Below, one piece after another: positions 10,200 to 17,694 of a stretch of 43,409 nt of DNA (the stretch's first letter is position 1; the number at the start of each line of letters is the position of its first letter). This DNA is from an uncultured Anaerolineae bacterium (GTDB taxonomy: Bacteria; Chloroflexota; Anaerolineae; J036; Brachytrichaceae). The DNA lies in the NCBI GenBank assembly GCA_937927775.1, contig CALBEF010000101.1, positions 1 through 43,409 of the forward strand. Reading direction: 5' to 3'. Below the pieces are notes generated by a model that did not search any database, was not told where the DNA came from, and was given only the letters and a program-made list of their open reading frames with translations. A program made the translations under genes and the position numbers.

Positions 10200-11276
10200 C
10201 TACTGGCCCGTGCCGGTCACGGCCGCCAGGCCCTTTTCTGCCAGCACGTCGTTCAACAGCGTCAGGTCATAGATGCCCGACAAATCCGGCTGCGCGTCGC
10301 CCAGGAACCCCAGCGCAAAGGCGTACTCGGCGGACGTGAACAACGACGACTGAACGGGGTCGTAAGTGATGTCCAGCGTCTCGAACGACTTGTCGAGCAC
10401 AGCCTCTGGCAGACCCCGTGTGGTGATGCGCTCGATCTCTTCGTTGATGATCTTCTTCGCTTCATCCAGATTGGCGTTGATGAACTGAACCGTCTCCACG
10501 TGCGCGCGCAGGAATGCCTTGATCCCATCGGGATGCGCAGTCAGAAACCTCGCGCTCACAATGACGTGGGTGGTCACGAACCTGCCGCCCGGCCACAGGT
10601 CGCGCTCGTCGAGGAACACCTTGCCATTCCCCTCCAGAATCAGCCGCGAGGCCCACGGCTCGGGCGCCCACGCGCCGTCGATGCCGCCCTGTCGGAACAG
10701 GGTCAGGATGTCGGCGTTCTGGGTTGGGATGATCTGCACGGCGCCGCCCCGCTCAATCGTGTTCAAACCGCGCGCCAGCAGATAGTGCCGCAGGGCCACG
10801 TCCTGTGTGTTGCCAAGCTGGGGCGTGGCGAGCTTTTTGCCATCCAGGTCGGCGGGCGTCTTGATATTGGCGTCGGGCCGGACGATGAACAGCGCCCCGC
10901 CGCTGGCCGCCCCAGCCACGATGCGCAGGGCCTCGCCCTTGCTTTTTACGTAACCGTTGATGGCCGGGTTGGGGCCGATATACCCAATGTCGATCTCCCC
11001 GGCGAACAGGGCTTCGATCAGCGACGGCCCCGCGTTGAACGTTTTGACCTCCAGCGTCGCCGTGGGCGCCAGCGCGGCGGCAAACGTCCCGCGCGCCACG
11101 CCCACCACAGCCACGGCGTGCGTCACATTGGGGAAGTAGCCCAGCCGGACGGTCAACGGGGTTCCCGCCGATTCATTCGCCGGCCCGCCTGATGGGCCAG
11201 GCGCGCCGCAGGCCGTTGCCAGGCAGACCCCCAGGCCGGCCGTCAGCATTGCCAGGCGTTGAGTTGTTGGTGTCAT
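10200..11276 (-). CDS. Substrate-binding lipoprotein, SsuA/TauA type
   Basis: 358 residues. A lipoprotein signal ends in LATAC, giving a lipid-anchored Cys near residue 23. The mature protein has the NMT1/SsuA-like type II fold: LTVRLGYFPNVTHA at the start, FNAGPSLIEALFAGEIDIGYIGPNPAI, DLDGKKLATPQLGNTQDVALRHYL, and GGIDGAWAPEPWASRL. Family members bind alkanesulfonates, taurine, nitrate or thiamine precursors. It opens the ssuABC-like operon, with AAGGAG 6 nt before the ATG. An AT-rich stretch (11288-11325) upstream stands out from the GC-rich background and may hold the promoter and a regulator site. Confidence 0.87.
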   Translation of the reverse strand: MTPTTQRLAMLTAGLGVCLATACGAPGPSGGPANESAGTPLTVRLGYFPNVTHAVAVVGVARGTFAAALAPTATLEVKTFNAGPSLIEALFAGEIDIGYIGPNPAINGYVKSKGEALRIVAGAASGGALFIVRPDANIKTPADLDGKKLATPQLGNTQDVALRHYLLARGLNTIERGGAVQIIPTQNADILTLFRQGGIDGAWAPEPWASRLILEGNGKVFLDERDLWPGGRFVTTHVIVSARFLTAHPDGIKAFLRAHVETVQFINANLDEAKKIINEEIERITTRGLPEAVLDKSFETLDITYDPVQSSLFTSAEYAFALGFLGDAQPDLSGIYDLTLLNDVLAEKGLAAVTGTGQ

Positions 11277-11287
11277 TGCGCTCCTTG

Positions 11288-11325
11288 TCTAAAACCTATA
11301 AAGTCTATTGATTTAGTCATATTTT
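11288..11325 (-). promoter_or_regulatory. AT-rich upstream region of the ssuABC-like operon
   Basis: A markedly AT-rich block just before the binding-protein gene, with two direct GACT elements and a TTTATAG box on the minus strand. Position and composition suggest a promoter with an Rrf2-type binding site. No clean -35/-10 pair could be fixed. Confidence 0.35.
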
Positions 11326-11381
11326 GCGCGCCGAAAGAGCGCCGGCCTGTCGCAGCCGGCGGAGGGTCGGGCAGAGCGGGC

Positions 11382-11864
11382 TTAATGCGCGGGCCGGCGC
11401 GGGCGGCCTCGTGGGGCAGGCCGCGAAGCCCGCTGTTGCGCCTGTTCCACGCGCTGCGTCACGTCGGCCAGCGTGGTGTTGTCCAGAATGTCCGCAATGG
11501 CGTTGCGCACATCCAGCATGGTCAGCCGCAACCCGCACGTGTTCTCGTCGGGGCACACGCACGGCTGGTAGGCCGACTTGCTCACGCACGGGATGGGCGC
11601 CAGCGGGCCGTCGAGCAGGCGCACGACCTGCCCCAGGGTGATCTGGCCTGGCGGTTTGGCCAGCGCGTAGCCGCCGCCGGCGCCGGGCCTGCTCCTGAGC
11701 AGGCCGGCGTTTTTCAGCGCCAGCAGGATTTGCTCCAGAAACTTGACCGGGATTTTCTGATGAGCGGCGATCTCTTTGACGGTGGCCGCGCCTCGGGCCG
11801 GGTCGCGCGAGGCCAGGTCAATCAGCGCCTTGACGCCGTATTCGCCGCGCTTGGAAAGCTTCAT
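11382..11864 (-). CDS. Rrf2-family regulator (CymR/IscR-like)
   Basis: 160 residues. The N-terminal winged helix-turn-helix is typical of Rrf2 proteins: MKLSKRGEYGVKALIDLA, IPVKFLEQILLALKNAGLLRS, RPGAGGGYALAKPP. Cys93, Cys102, Cys104 and Cys110 lie where IscR binds its iron-sulfur cluster, so it may sense Fe-S or redox state; CymR-type members instead control cysteine metabolism. The tail after residue 140 is basic. It lies directly upstream of the SsuABC-like operon on the same strand and near cbs, supporting a role in sulfur control. Its own upstream region has a good promoter overlapped by an inverted repeat, suggesting autoregulation. Confidence 0.85.
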   Translation of the reverse strand: MKLSKRGEYGVKALIDLASRDPARGAATVKEIAAHQKIPVKFLEQILLALKNAGLLRSRPGAGGGYALAKPPGQITLGQVVRLLDGPLAPIPCVSKSAYQPCVCPDENTCGLRLTMLDVRNAIADILDNTTLADVTQRVEQAQQRASRPAPRGRPRRPAH

Positions 11865-11876
11865 TCATCCCGCCCG

Positions 11877-11937
11877 ATTGTCGATAAAATTGATCGTGAT
11901 TATCGGCAATTGTGGCACGGTATGCGCGCGATGTCAA
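11877..11937 (-). promoter_or_regulatory. Promoter and operator of the Rrf2 gene
   Basis: Minus strand: -35 TTGACA (11932-11937), 17-nt spacer, -10 CACAAT (11909-11914). From the -10 box onward lies an inverted repeat with 11-bp arms, ATTGTCGATAA (11877-11887) and TTATCGGCAAT (11900-11910), one mismatch, 12 nt apart. Its placement over the start site suits repression, likely by the Rrf2 protein itself. Confidence 0.65.
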
Positions 11938-12003
11938 TCTGTTGAGTTGACTCGCTAAAGGTGTTGCCGATGAAGCCTGCGAAGCTGCTCGGCATGGCTA
12001 AGA

Positions 12004-12048
12004 ACCTGTCCCGACAGGTGTCGGACTTGTCCGAGAAGTCTGACATCT
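12004..12048. repeat. 33-bp dispersed palindrome, copy 2, with extra hairpin
   Basis: Positions 12016-12048 match the 33-bp palindrome with three base changes that weaken the pairing. It starts 21 nt past the stop of the LysM-CAP gene. A second short hairpin overlaps its left edge: ACCTGTC (12004-12010), two bases, GACAGGT (12013-12019). Confidence 0.8.
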
Positions 12049-12069
12049 GAGCGCCTGCCGAGACGGGCT

Positions 12070-13197
12070 CTAAGGCGCGCCGAAATTGGCAATGAAGTAG
12101 AAGCCGCCGTTCCCGGCATCGGCAATGCCGAACCCGACTTCGGTGTAGCGCGCCGACAGGATGTTCAGCCGGTGCGGGCCATCCGGATATTCCTGGTGAA
12201 ACCACATGTCGAATACCCGGTCCGGCGAGCGCCCGAACGCCCAGTTCTCGCCGGTGATGCGGCCTGTATAGCCGGCCCGCGCGATGCGCGCGCGCGAGGT
12301 CGCGCCGTCCGAGCCGGTGTGGCTGCCAAAGCCGCGCGCCGCGCAGTCCTGGGCGTGCAGTTGGGCCGATTGTTGCAGCAGCGATGACATGACCAGCGGG
12401 GGCGCGCCGGCCGCTGCGCGTTCGGCGTTGTGCAATTCGAGCAGGCGCGCGCGGAACGCATCGGCCCCGCCGATATCCGAATAGGCAATCCGGGGGGGCG
12501 GCGGCACGGCCGCTCTGGCGGCGGGTTGCGCCGTCGGCTGAGCAGGCGCAGCCGCAACCGACGGTGGTTGCGGCGTGGGCCTGGCTGCCACAAACAGGGT
12601 GGTCAGGGGCACCACCAGCTTCTGGTCGATGTGAATGGCGTCCACATCGGCGATCTGGTTGATGCGCGCCATGACGCCGGCGCTCACGCCATACAACTGC
12701 CCGATGCCCGACAGGGTCTGGCCGGCCTGCACGATGTGCACAATCCAGAAGGCGCTCTCGTCCGGGTCCATTTTCTCCGTCGGAATGGTGAGGGTGTCGC
12801 CCAGCCGGACAATCTGCGACTCGCCCATGCCGTTTGCCAGTTGGATTGCTGCCATCGACACATTGTGCCGGTAGGCAATGGCGAGCAGCGTGTCACCGGC
12901 CTGCACAGTGTACTGGACGCTGGCCGGTTGCGACACAACCGGCTCTGTCGGCGTCGGCGCCGGCGTCGGTGTTGGGGGCGGCTCACCGGCCGGCGTTCGG
13001 GTTGGCGCGCGCGGTGTGAGGGGCGCCGCCGTGGGAATCGACGCAATCGTTGTGGCGGCCAGCGCCTTCATCGCTTCAGCGTCTATGGTTGGCGCTGGTG
13101 TTGCCGCCCCGCACGACGCTGCCAGCACAGTTGATGCCAGGGTGAGCGCGAGGATTCTCCTCCGCAGGCTCGTTTGCGCTCGGCCTTGTCTATTCAT
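12070..13197 (-). CDS. Lipoprotein with two LysM domains and a CAP domain
   Basis: 375 residues. A lipoprotein signal (STVLAASCG) is followed by a Pro/Thr linker, two LysM peptidoglycan-binding domains (YTVQAGDTLLAIAYRHNVS and VHIVQAGQTLSGIGQLYGVS), a second linker, and a C-terminal CAP/SCP domain (about residues 245-375) with LLELHNAERAAAG, QDCAARGFGSHTG, ENWAFG and HRLNILSARYTEVGFGIA. CAP domains in bacteria are secreted and of uncertain function. The ATG at 13197 is preferred: it opens the signal peptide and lies 9 nt after a TATAAT box, and the longer frame to 13284 would overlap the divergent gene. Confidence 0.85.
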   Translation of the reverse strand: MNRQGRAQTSLRRRILALTLASTVLAASCGAATPAPTIDAEAMKALAATTIASIPTAAPLTPRAPTRTPAGEPPPTPTPAPTPTEPVVSQPASVQYTVQAGDTLLAIAYRHNVSMAAIQLANGMGESQIVRLGDTLTIPTEKMDPDESAFWIVHIVQAGQTLSGIGQLYGVSAGVMARINQIADVDAIHIDQKLVVPLTTLFVAARPTPQPPSVAAAPAQPTAQPAARAAVPPPPRIAYSDIGGADAFRARLLELHNAERAAAGAPPLVMSSLLQQSAQLHAQDCAARGFGSHTGSDGATSRARIARAGYTGRITGENWAFGRSPDRVFDMWFHQEYPDGPHRLNILSARYTEVGFGIADAGNGGFYFIANFGAP

Positions 13198-13206
13198 CAC
13201 GCTGCG

Positions 13207-13212
13207 ATTATA
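13207..13212 (-). promoter_or_regulatory. -10 box of the LysM-CAP gene, near-leaderless
   Basis: Perfect TATAAT on the minus strand ending 9 nt before the ATG at 13197. Transcription would start within a few bases of the start codon. No good -35 element was seen. The reverse strand reads TATAAA at 13209-13214 and could serve the divergent gene. Confidence 0.55.
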
Positions 13213-13234
13213 AAGAGGGCCAGAGTGTGACAGC

Positions 13235-13561
13235 ATGTCCGACAGCATGTCCGTCTCTTTTGGATGGCGTTTGGCCGACGACACGCGGCTGAAAGTGACC
13301 TTCGCAGCCGAGGTCGTGGCTTATCAGGCAGACAAAGATCGCTGGCTGATCCGGCTGAAAGGCCCCGCCCCCGCGCTTGACCCGCGCGTGCCGGCAGATA
13401 TTCGGCAGGCCATCGAGCATCTGCCGGGTCAGTGGGTCTTTGTGCCTAACGAGGCGCGCAACGGCCTGACGTTGCCGTTGAAACTGGAAACCCTGACAGG
13501 GCGCATCCGCTACTTCTACATCGACGACCCGCGCAACGCCGGCTCAACTCCCCGGCCATGA
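13235..13561 (+). CDS. Small protein of unknown function
   Basis: 108 residues, not recognised. It is divergent from the LysM-CAP gene. The sequence looks like a compact cytoplasmic beta-rich protein: FGWRLADDTRLKVTFAAEVV, DRWLIRLKGPAPAL, GQWVFVPNEARNGLTLPLKLE, GRIRYFYIDD. No signal peptide, membrane segment or known motif is seen. The first two possible start codons, at 13235 and 13247, arise from a 12-bp tandem duplication (13229-13252), so either could be used. A hairpin follows the gene, consistent with a real transcription unit. Coding status is likely but rests on composition and position. Confidence 0.55.
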   Translation: MSDSMSVSFGWRLADDTRLKVTFAAEVVAYQADKDRWLIRLKGPAPALDPRVPADIRQAIEHLPGQWVFVPNEARNGLTLPLKLETLTGRIRYFYIDDPRNAGSTPRP

Positions 13562-13583
13562 CTCGGCCCGACGCGACCGAACA

Positions 13584-13623
13584 GGCAGCTCAGAATCAGA
13601 TCGCTCAGGATCTGATTGCTGCC
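13584..13623. terminator. Hairpin between convergent genes
   Basis: Stem of 15 bp with a 4-nt bulge: GGCAGC (13584-13589) with GCTGCC (13618-13623), and AATCAGATC (13594-13602) with GATCTGATT (13609-13617), loop 6 nt. It lies 23 nt past the stop of the small plus-strand gene and may end transcription there; no T-run follows directly. Confidence 0.5.
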
Positions 13624-13655
13624 GGCCCTGCGGCGTGATCCGCTCTTTTTTGTCG

Positions 13656-13676
13656 AGCCGGCGTGAGACGCCGGCT
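13656..13676. terminator. GC-rich hairpin at the 3' end of the lipoprotein gene
   Basis: Perfect 9-bp stem AGCCGGCGT and ACGCCGGCT with a 3-nt loop, directly abutting the stop codon of the minus-strand lipoprotein gene. It is preceded on the plus strand by a T-run (about 13645-13651), not followed by one on the minus strand, so its role is uncertain. Confidence 0.4.
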
Positions 13677-14327
13677 TTACGGCGCTCTCTCCACCACGAT
13701 GTTTGTGATTTCCACCAGCAGGTCCGTGCCCGGCTCAGTGCGCGCGCTGAGGATCGTGCCTGAAAATCGCACGGTTTCCCCGGGGCTGAACTGCGTCGCC
13801 GCATCGACCGCCACATCCAGCCGCGCATCCGGCCCATCCTGCTGCCCATCGGCTGTTGGCGCCAGATTCACCACCAGGATGGCGCGCTCCGAGCCAAACT
13901 CGATTCCTTGCAGTTGGCCCTGCCAGTTGTTGACCGGCAGGCCGGCCAGCGAGCCGAAAAACGCGGGGCGCTGCTCTTCGCTCAGGGACAGCGCCTGGGC
14001 GACGAGGTCGGCATAGCCGGGGCTGGAGGGTTGTGGCGACGGCTCGGGCGTCTCCGTGGCAGCCGGCGTTTCGGTGTCGGGCGACGGCGCTGGGGCGGAT
14101 GTGGACTCGGGCGCAGCCGGGATGACCGGCGCGGGCGCCTGGGTGGGAAGCGTTGGCGCGATCTCCCCTTCCGGCATGGCGGCAAGCTCCCACTGGCTGC
14201 GCCCTTCATAGAACGGATCGTATGCCAGCCCGCCGAAGGATGGCGCGCGCGGGGCGCCGGCGCAGGCCAGGGCCAGCCCGGCCAGCACAGCCACGCGCAT
14301 CAGGAGAGTTGAGGATGTCGGTTTCAT
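13677..14327 (-). CDS. Putative lipoprotein of unknown function
   Basis: 216 residues. The N-terminus MKPTSSTLLMRVAVLAGLALACAG is a lipoprotein signal with Cys as the anchor. A Pro/Thr/Glu-rich linker (about residues 60-115) separates it from a C-terminal domain of about 95 residues with an alternating hydrophobic pattern (RAILVVNLAP, RLDVAVDAATQF, GETVRFSGTIL, DLLVEITNIVVE) that suggests an OB-like beta barrel. No family name is assigned. The frame runs upstream to 14588 through the 15-bp tandem array, but the ATG at 14327 starts the signal peptide and is clearly the real start. Confidence 0.65.
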   Translation of the reverse strand: MKPTSSTLLMRVAVLAGLALACAGAPRAPSFGGLAYDPFYEGRSQWELAAMPEGEIAPTLPTQAPAPVIPAAPESTSAPAPSPDTETPAATETPEPSPQPSSPGYADLVAQALSLSEEQRPAFFGSLAGLPVNNWQGQLQGIEFGSERAILVVNLAPTADGQQDGPDARLDVAVDAATQFSPGETVRFSGTILSARTEPGTDLLVEITNIVVERAP

Positions 14328-14339
14328 CGCTGTTTGTTG

Positions 14340-14420
14340 GGGCAGGGCTTGTCCCTGCCCGGCTTGTCCCTGCCCGGCTTGTCCCTGCCCGGCTTGTCCC
14401 TGCCCGGCTTGTCCCTGCCC
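14340..14420. repeat. 15-bp tandem array with a hairpin at one edge
   Basis: Five exact copies of GGCTTGTCCCTGCCC at 14346-14420. The first unit with its left flank forms an 8-bp hairpin: GGGCAGGG (14340-14347), loop CTTGT, CCCTGCCC (14353-14360). The array fills the gap between the glycoside hydrolase stop and the lipoprotein start. Confidence 0.95.
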
Positions 14421-14428
14421 AGGCAGAG

Positions 14429-15694
14429 TCAGGGCGACCGCCCCTGGATGTATGACTTCATGGCATCGTACAGCGGCATGGGCGTGAAGTCCGGCTCGAC
14501 CATGCGGAAGTAGTACCACGACTGGTTGCGTTCGGCGTCGGATGGCCGCTTGAAGAACCACACCGACATGACGCCCACCCACGGCCATTCCCGGCGGGCG
14601 CGCTCGTAGGCCAGCGGCACATAGCGCGCCTGCTCTTCCCCGGTCACCATGCCATAGCGGCCCACACCGTCGATCTCGCCGGGTGTGTTGGGCACGGCAT
14701 TCCAGTTGACTTCGGCCAGCCAGATCGGTTTGCCGGCGTCGCCGTTGCGCACCATGATGTCGCGCATCAGCGTGTGCCGCGCGATGTTGGTGGTCAGCGG
14801 GCTGAGCCGGCGGTCATAGGGGCCGGAGAACAGGCCATAGCCCTGCGCCGAGGCGATGTCGAAGCAGCGCCCGGCCCCGGCGTTGTACATGCGCTGGAAG
14901 TAGATCAGGTCGCTCAGGTCGCGGCCATCCTGGGCGACGGTGGGCGCAAGCGCGGCGGCCAGAATAACCACGTTGGGGTCGATTTGTTTGGCGCGGTCGT
15001 GCGCCAGACACAACAGCCGGGCGTAGTCCTCCGGGTTGACGGCCTGCTCGCCCCATTCGGGATAGATGTTCGGCTCGTTCCAGACCTGGTAGTAGCGGAT
15101 GCGGCCTTTGTAGCGCGACACGACGGCGGCCACGTAATCGGCGAAGTCGTTGAAGTCGGCCGGCGGCCCAAAGCGGCCCAGGTCGGCGTAGCCGGCGTGC
15201 GCCCACTCCGGCGGCGCGCTGAGGCGCACAATGAGTTGCAGGCCGCGCTGCTCGACTAAGTCAACGATGTTGTCGTACTTGTCCCATGCGCTGCGGGCCG
15301 GCGCGTGGCGGCGGTCCTCGAAATCGCCCTTGCCGTGTATCTCGATGTCGGCCCAGGGAAACTCCTGGCGCACCCACGCGAAGCCGGCGTCGCGGATCAT
15401 GTCCAGCGCCCGCGCGCGCTTGACCTCCTCCACTTCCTGCTCCAGAAAAGTGTTGACGCCAAACGGATTCAGGCCCTGAACGTGCGCGATCTGCGCATCG
15501 GGCGCAAGGCTCAGCGGTGGACGTGTCTGCTCCAGCGCCAGATTCCACAATGCGCGTAGTTGGGGCAAGGCCCTTTCTTCGCCGGTGACTTCGACAAGGC
15601 GCTGGCGGGTGTCGGGCAGGGCGAACCATGCGCCGAACGCGAGCGCGCCGGCGCACAGCAGCGCAAACACAAGTCTGGGGGGCGTGAGTTTCAT
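14429..15694 (-). CDS. Membrane-anchored glycoside hydrolase, clan A (GH39/GH5-like)
   Basis: 421 residues. One N-terminal hydrophobic segment (LVFALLCAGALAFGAWFAL) anchors or exports the protein. The rest reads as a (beta/alpha)8 barrel: FAWVRQEFPWADIE, LIVRLSAPPEWA, RYYQVWNEPNIYPEW with Glu207 as likely acid/base, and KPIWLAEVNWN with Glu328 as likely nucleophile. This two-Glu pattern is that of clan GH-A; distant similarity to beta-xylosidases is suggested by the NEPN strand, but substrate is unknown. The ATG at 15694 is used; a GTG one codon upstream is possible. It starts 10 nt after the HNH gene, so the two may be co-transcribed. Confidence 0.72.
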   Translation of the reverse strand: MKLTPPRLVFALLCAGALAFGAWFALPDTRQRLVEVTGEERALPQLRALWNLALEQTRPPLSLAPDAQIAHVQGLNPFGVNTFLEQEVEEVKRARALDMIRDAGFAWVRQEFPWADIEIHGKGDFEDRRHAPARSAWDKYDNIVDLVEQRGLQLIVRLSAPPEWAHAGYADLGRFGPPADFNDFADYVAAVVSRYKGRIRYYQVWNEPNIYPEWGEQAVNPEDYARLLCLAHDRAKQIDPNVVILAAALAPTVAQDGRDLSDLIYFQRMYNAGAGRCFDIASAQGYGLFSGPYDRRLSPLTTNIARHTLMRDIMVRNGDAGKPIWLAEVNWNAVPNTPGEIDGVGRYGMVTGEEQARYVPLAYERARREWPWVGVMSVWFFKRPSDAERNQSWYYFRMVEPDFTPMPLYDAMKSYIQGRSP

Positions 15695-15703
15695 CACCTG
15701 GCG

Positions 15704-16252
15704 TCAGGGGTGGCTGCCATTGTTGGACCCGGCGCCGTTCTCGTTGTAGAGGTATTTGCGCCACACTTCGTTGCCCGGCCCCATCAACAGGGCTATCGCC
15801 CAGAAGCGCGGGCGCGAGACAGGACGGGCCAGTTTCATGTGGGCTTCCTCCGGCGTGCGATTGCCTTTGCGGCGGTTGCAGGCCCCGCAGGCAGTCACCA
15901 CGTTCTCCCAGTCTGTTCGGCCGCCGCGCGAGCGTGGCAGGATATGGTCGATGGTGAGCTGGTCCTTGCCCGGCTGGATGCCGCAATACTGGCAGGTGTA
16001 GTTGTCGCGCAGGAAGATCGCGCGCCGCGACAGAGGCATCGGCAGGTTGTACGGGATGCGGACGTAGTAACGCAGCCGGATCACCAGCGGCGCCGGAAAG
16101 CTCAGGCTTGCGCTTCGAATGAGCGCGTCATCGGTTTCGATGACCTCGGCCTTGTCGGCCAGAATCAGGTGGACCGCTCTCGGTTGTGATACCACGCTGA
16201 GCGGCTCATAGGTTGCGTTCAGGACCAGCACACGGCGCAAACTGGGCGCCAT
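15704..16252 (-). CDS. HNH endonuclease family protein
   Basis: 182 residues. The N-terminal segment VLVLNATYEPLSVVSQPRAV is typical of a widespread family of stand-alone HNH proteins. The nuclease core has a zinc knuckle pair, CQYCG and CGACN, around TIDHILPRSRGG and the Asn of WENVVTAC. These proteins cut or nick DNA; their biological role is mostly unknown and not necessarily defence. The ATG at 16252 is preferred; the frame also allows a TTG at 16267. A TATAAT box (16316-16321, minus) inside the end of the upstream NTPase gene could give it a private promoter. Confidence 0.82.
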   Translation of the reverse strand: MAPSLRRVLVLNATYEPLSVVSQPRAVHLILADKAEVIETDDALIRSASLSFPAPLVIRLRYYVRIPYNLPMPLSRRAIFLRDNYTCQYCGIQPGKDQLTIDHILPRSRGGRTDWENVVTACGACNRRKGNRTPEEAHMKLARPVSRPRFWAIALLMGPGNEVWRKYLYNENGAGSNNGSHP

Positions 16253-16288
16253 GGCCGGAAATGTCAACGCGCTCGGTGTCTCTTCTCC

Positions 16289-16906
16289 TTACTTCTTGTC
16301 TGCTGACCGAAGAGAATTATAGACGAGGGGCGATGAGAACGTGTTAAATTCGTTTAACCATGCGCTGAACATCTGCTCGGCGTGCGCCACATCCAGCCAC
16401 TGACGGATGGGCAAGCGCGCCTCCGCCGGCCCACGCAGCTCGGGCCGCACCACTACAACCCCCAGCCGGTATGCTCCGCTTTGGAGCGCGCGCAGTCCGT
16501 TCAGCCAGCCCTTGCCGCGCGCAAGCTCCAGCGGGCCGATCTCATCCACGATCAGCAGGTCGCACGGGCAGCTCTCGGCCAGCGCCTGGTCGGCCCAGTG
16601 GGATGTTTGCGGATTGAACCACCAGCACCCCACCGGCAAATCAAAGCCGGGCTGCGGGCTGGCGGCGGACTTCGTCCGCATTGCCAGCAGGCGACGCTGG
16701 CCGGCGCGAATATGCTCCACTTCGATGCCGATGCGCGTGACGCCTCCGCCGCCGTCGGATGCGAAAACGCCCGGCGAGAAAACGCCGGCCACATCCACCC
16801 CGCGCCGGCGCGCTGCCTGAACCAGCCGCCGGCACAGGCTGCTCTTGCCGGCCCCGCGCGCATCCGACAGGGCATATAGCCCACTGGCCGGTAATTCAAC
16901 GCTCAT
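16289..16906 (-). CDS. THEP1-like P-loop NTPase
   Basis: 205 residues. P-loop ARGAGKSSL (Lys21), then LLIVDEIGPLELARGKGW as Walker B; VDEIGPLEL is the signature of the THEP1/NTPase_1 family, with the related DUF2478 as an alternative. THEP1 proteins hydrolyse NTPs slowly in vitro and have no settled role. The first P-loop Gly is replaced (SDARGAGKS instead of TGRPGVGKS), a mild divergence. The start ATG at 16906 overlaps the ABC ATPase stop as ATGA, so translation is coupled. It is the last gene of a binding protein-permease-ATPase-NTPase chain, implying that it works with metal or cofactor import. Confidence 0.75.
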   Translation of the reverse strand: MSVELPASGLYALSDARGAGKSSLCRRLVQAARRRGVDVAGVFSPGVFASDGGGGVTRIGIEVEHIRAGQRRLLAMRTKSAASPQPGFDLPVGCWWFNPQTSHWADQALAESCPCDLLIVDEIGPLELARGKGWLNGLRALQSGAYRLGVVVVRPELRGPAEARLPIRQWLDVAHAEQMFSAWLNEFNTFSSPLVYNSLRSADKK

Positions 16907-17694
16907 GTCCACAGCACCCGTCTGCGCCCTTCGACTTCAACCACGCGCACCGGCAGGTGATACACGCGGCTGAGCGCCGTCTCGGTCAGCACTGTGTCCA
17001 CCGGGCCGAACACAGGCGGCTGGCCGGCTTCCATCAGCAACACATCATCGGCCACGGCCAGCACCACATCCGGCTCGTGGTTGGTCATCATTAACGTGAC
17101 GCCCTGCGCGCGCAACTGGCGCATGGTCTGAATCAGGCGCATCTTGTTGCGCAGGTCGAGGTGGGCGGTTGGCTCGTCCAGCAGCAACAGGCGCGGGGAT
17201 TGAGCCAGCGCGCGCGCCATCAGCAGCAACTGGCGTTCTCCGCCGCTCATTTCCGTCACCGGGCGATCGGCAAAATCTGCCAGGCCGGCCTGTTCCAGCG
17301 CGCGCAGGGCGGCCTCATAGTCCGCTGCCCCCGGCGCAGCCAGCGGCGGCAGATGCGGCGCGCGACCCATCAACACATACTCGACGGCGCGATAGTCAAA
17401 CGGGATGTGCTCGGATTGCGGCATCAGCGCCAGCCAGCGCCCGCGCTCGGCGCGCGAGAAGGCAGTCAGCGGCCGGCCGGCCAGGATGATGCGTCCCGCC
17501 CAGGGGGACAACCACCCCAGCGCCAGCGCCAGCAATGTGCTCTTGCCGGCGCCGTTCGGGCCGACGACGGCCAGAATGCGCCCGCTTTGCAGCGCAAACG
17601 TCGCCGCGCGCACTACCGGCGCGAGCGCGCGGCGATAGCCGAACGACACCGCTTCAAATTGCAGCAGCGCGGCGGAAGGCGTGTTCGTGCTCAT
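16903..17694 (-). CDS. ABC ATPase of a metal/cofactor importer (FecE/BtuD type)
   Basis: 263 residues. Walker A GPNGAGKST, Q-loop LALMPQSEH, signature MSGGERQLLLMA, Walker B LLLLDEPTAHLD and the H-loop TNHEPD are intact. This is the type II importer class that takes up siderophores, haem, cobalamin or, in the MolBCA branch, molybdate. The ATG at 17694 overlaps the permease stop as ATGA; the frame is open upstream but that part is a shadow of the permease. The C-terminal 40 residues (PVRVVEVEGRRRVLWT) are usual for the family. It overlaps the NTPase gene by 4 nt as well. Confidence 0.92.
   Translation of the reverse strand: MSTNTPSAALLQFEAVSFGYRRALAPVVRAATFALQSGRILAVVGPNGAGKSTLLALALGWLSPWAGRIILAGRPLTAFSRAERGRWLALMPQSEHIPFDYRAVEYVLMGRAPHLPPLAAPGAADYEAALRALEQAGLADFADRPVTEMSGGERQLLLMARALAQSPRLLLLDEPTAHLDLRNKMRLIQTMRQLRAQGVTLMMTNHEPDVVLAVADDVLLMEAGQPPVFGPVDTVLTETALSRVYHLPVRVVEVEGRRRVLWT

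Noticed and set aside
14340-14420. Possible coding repeat (GQGQA) extending the lipoprotein gene upstream
   Set aside because: The lipoprotein signal starts at 14327; the array is intergenic and in frame only by chance because its unit is 15 bp.
15704-16252. HNH gene as part of a restriction or defence system
   Set aside because: No methyltransferase, specificity subunit or other defence gene lies nearby, and this HNH family is common as a lone gene.
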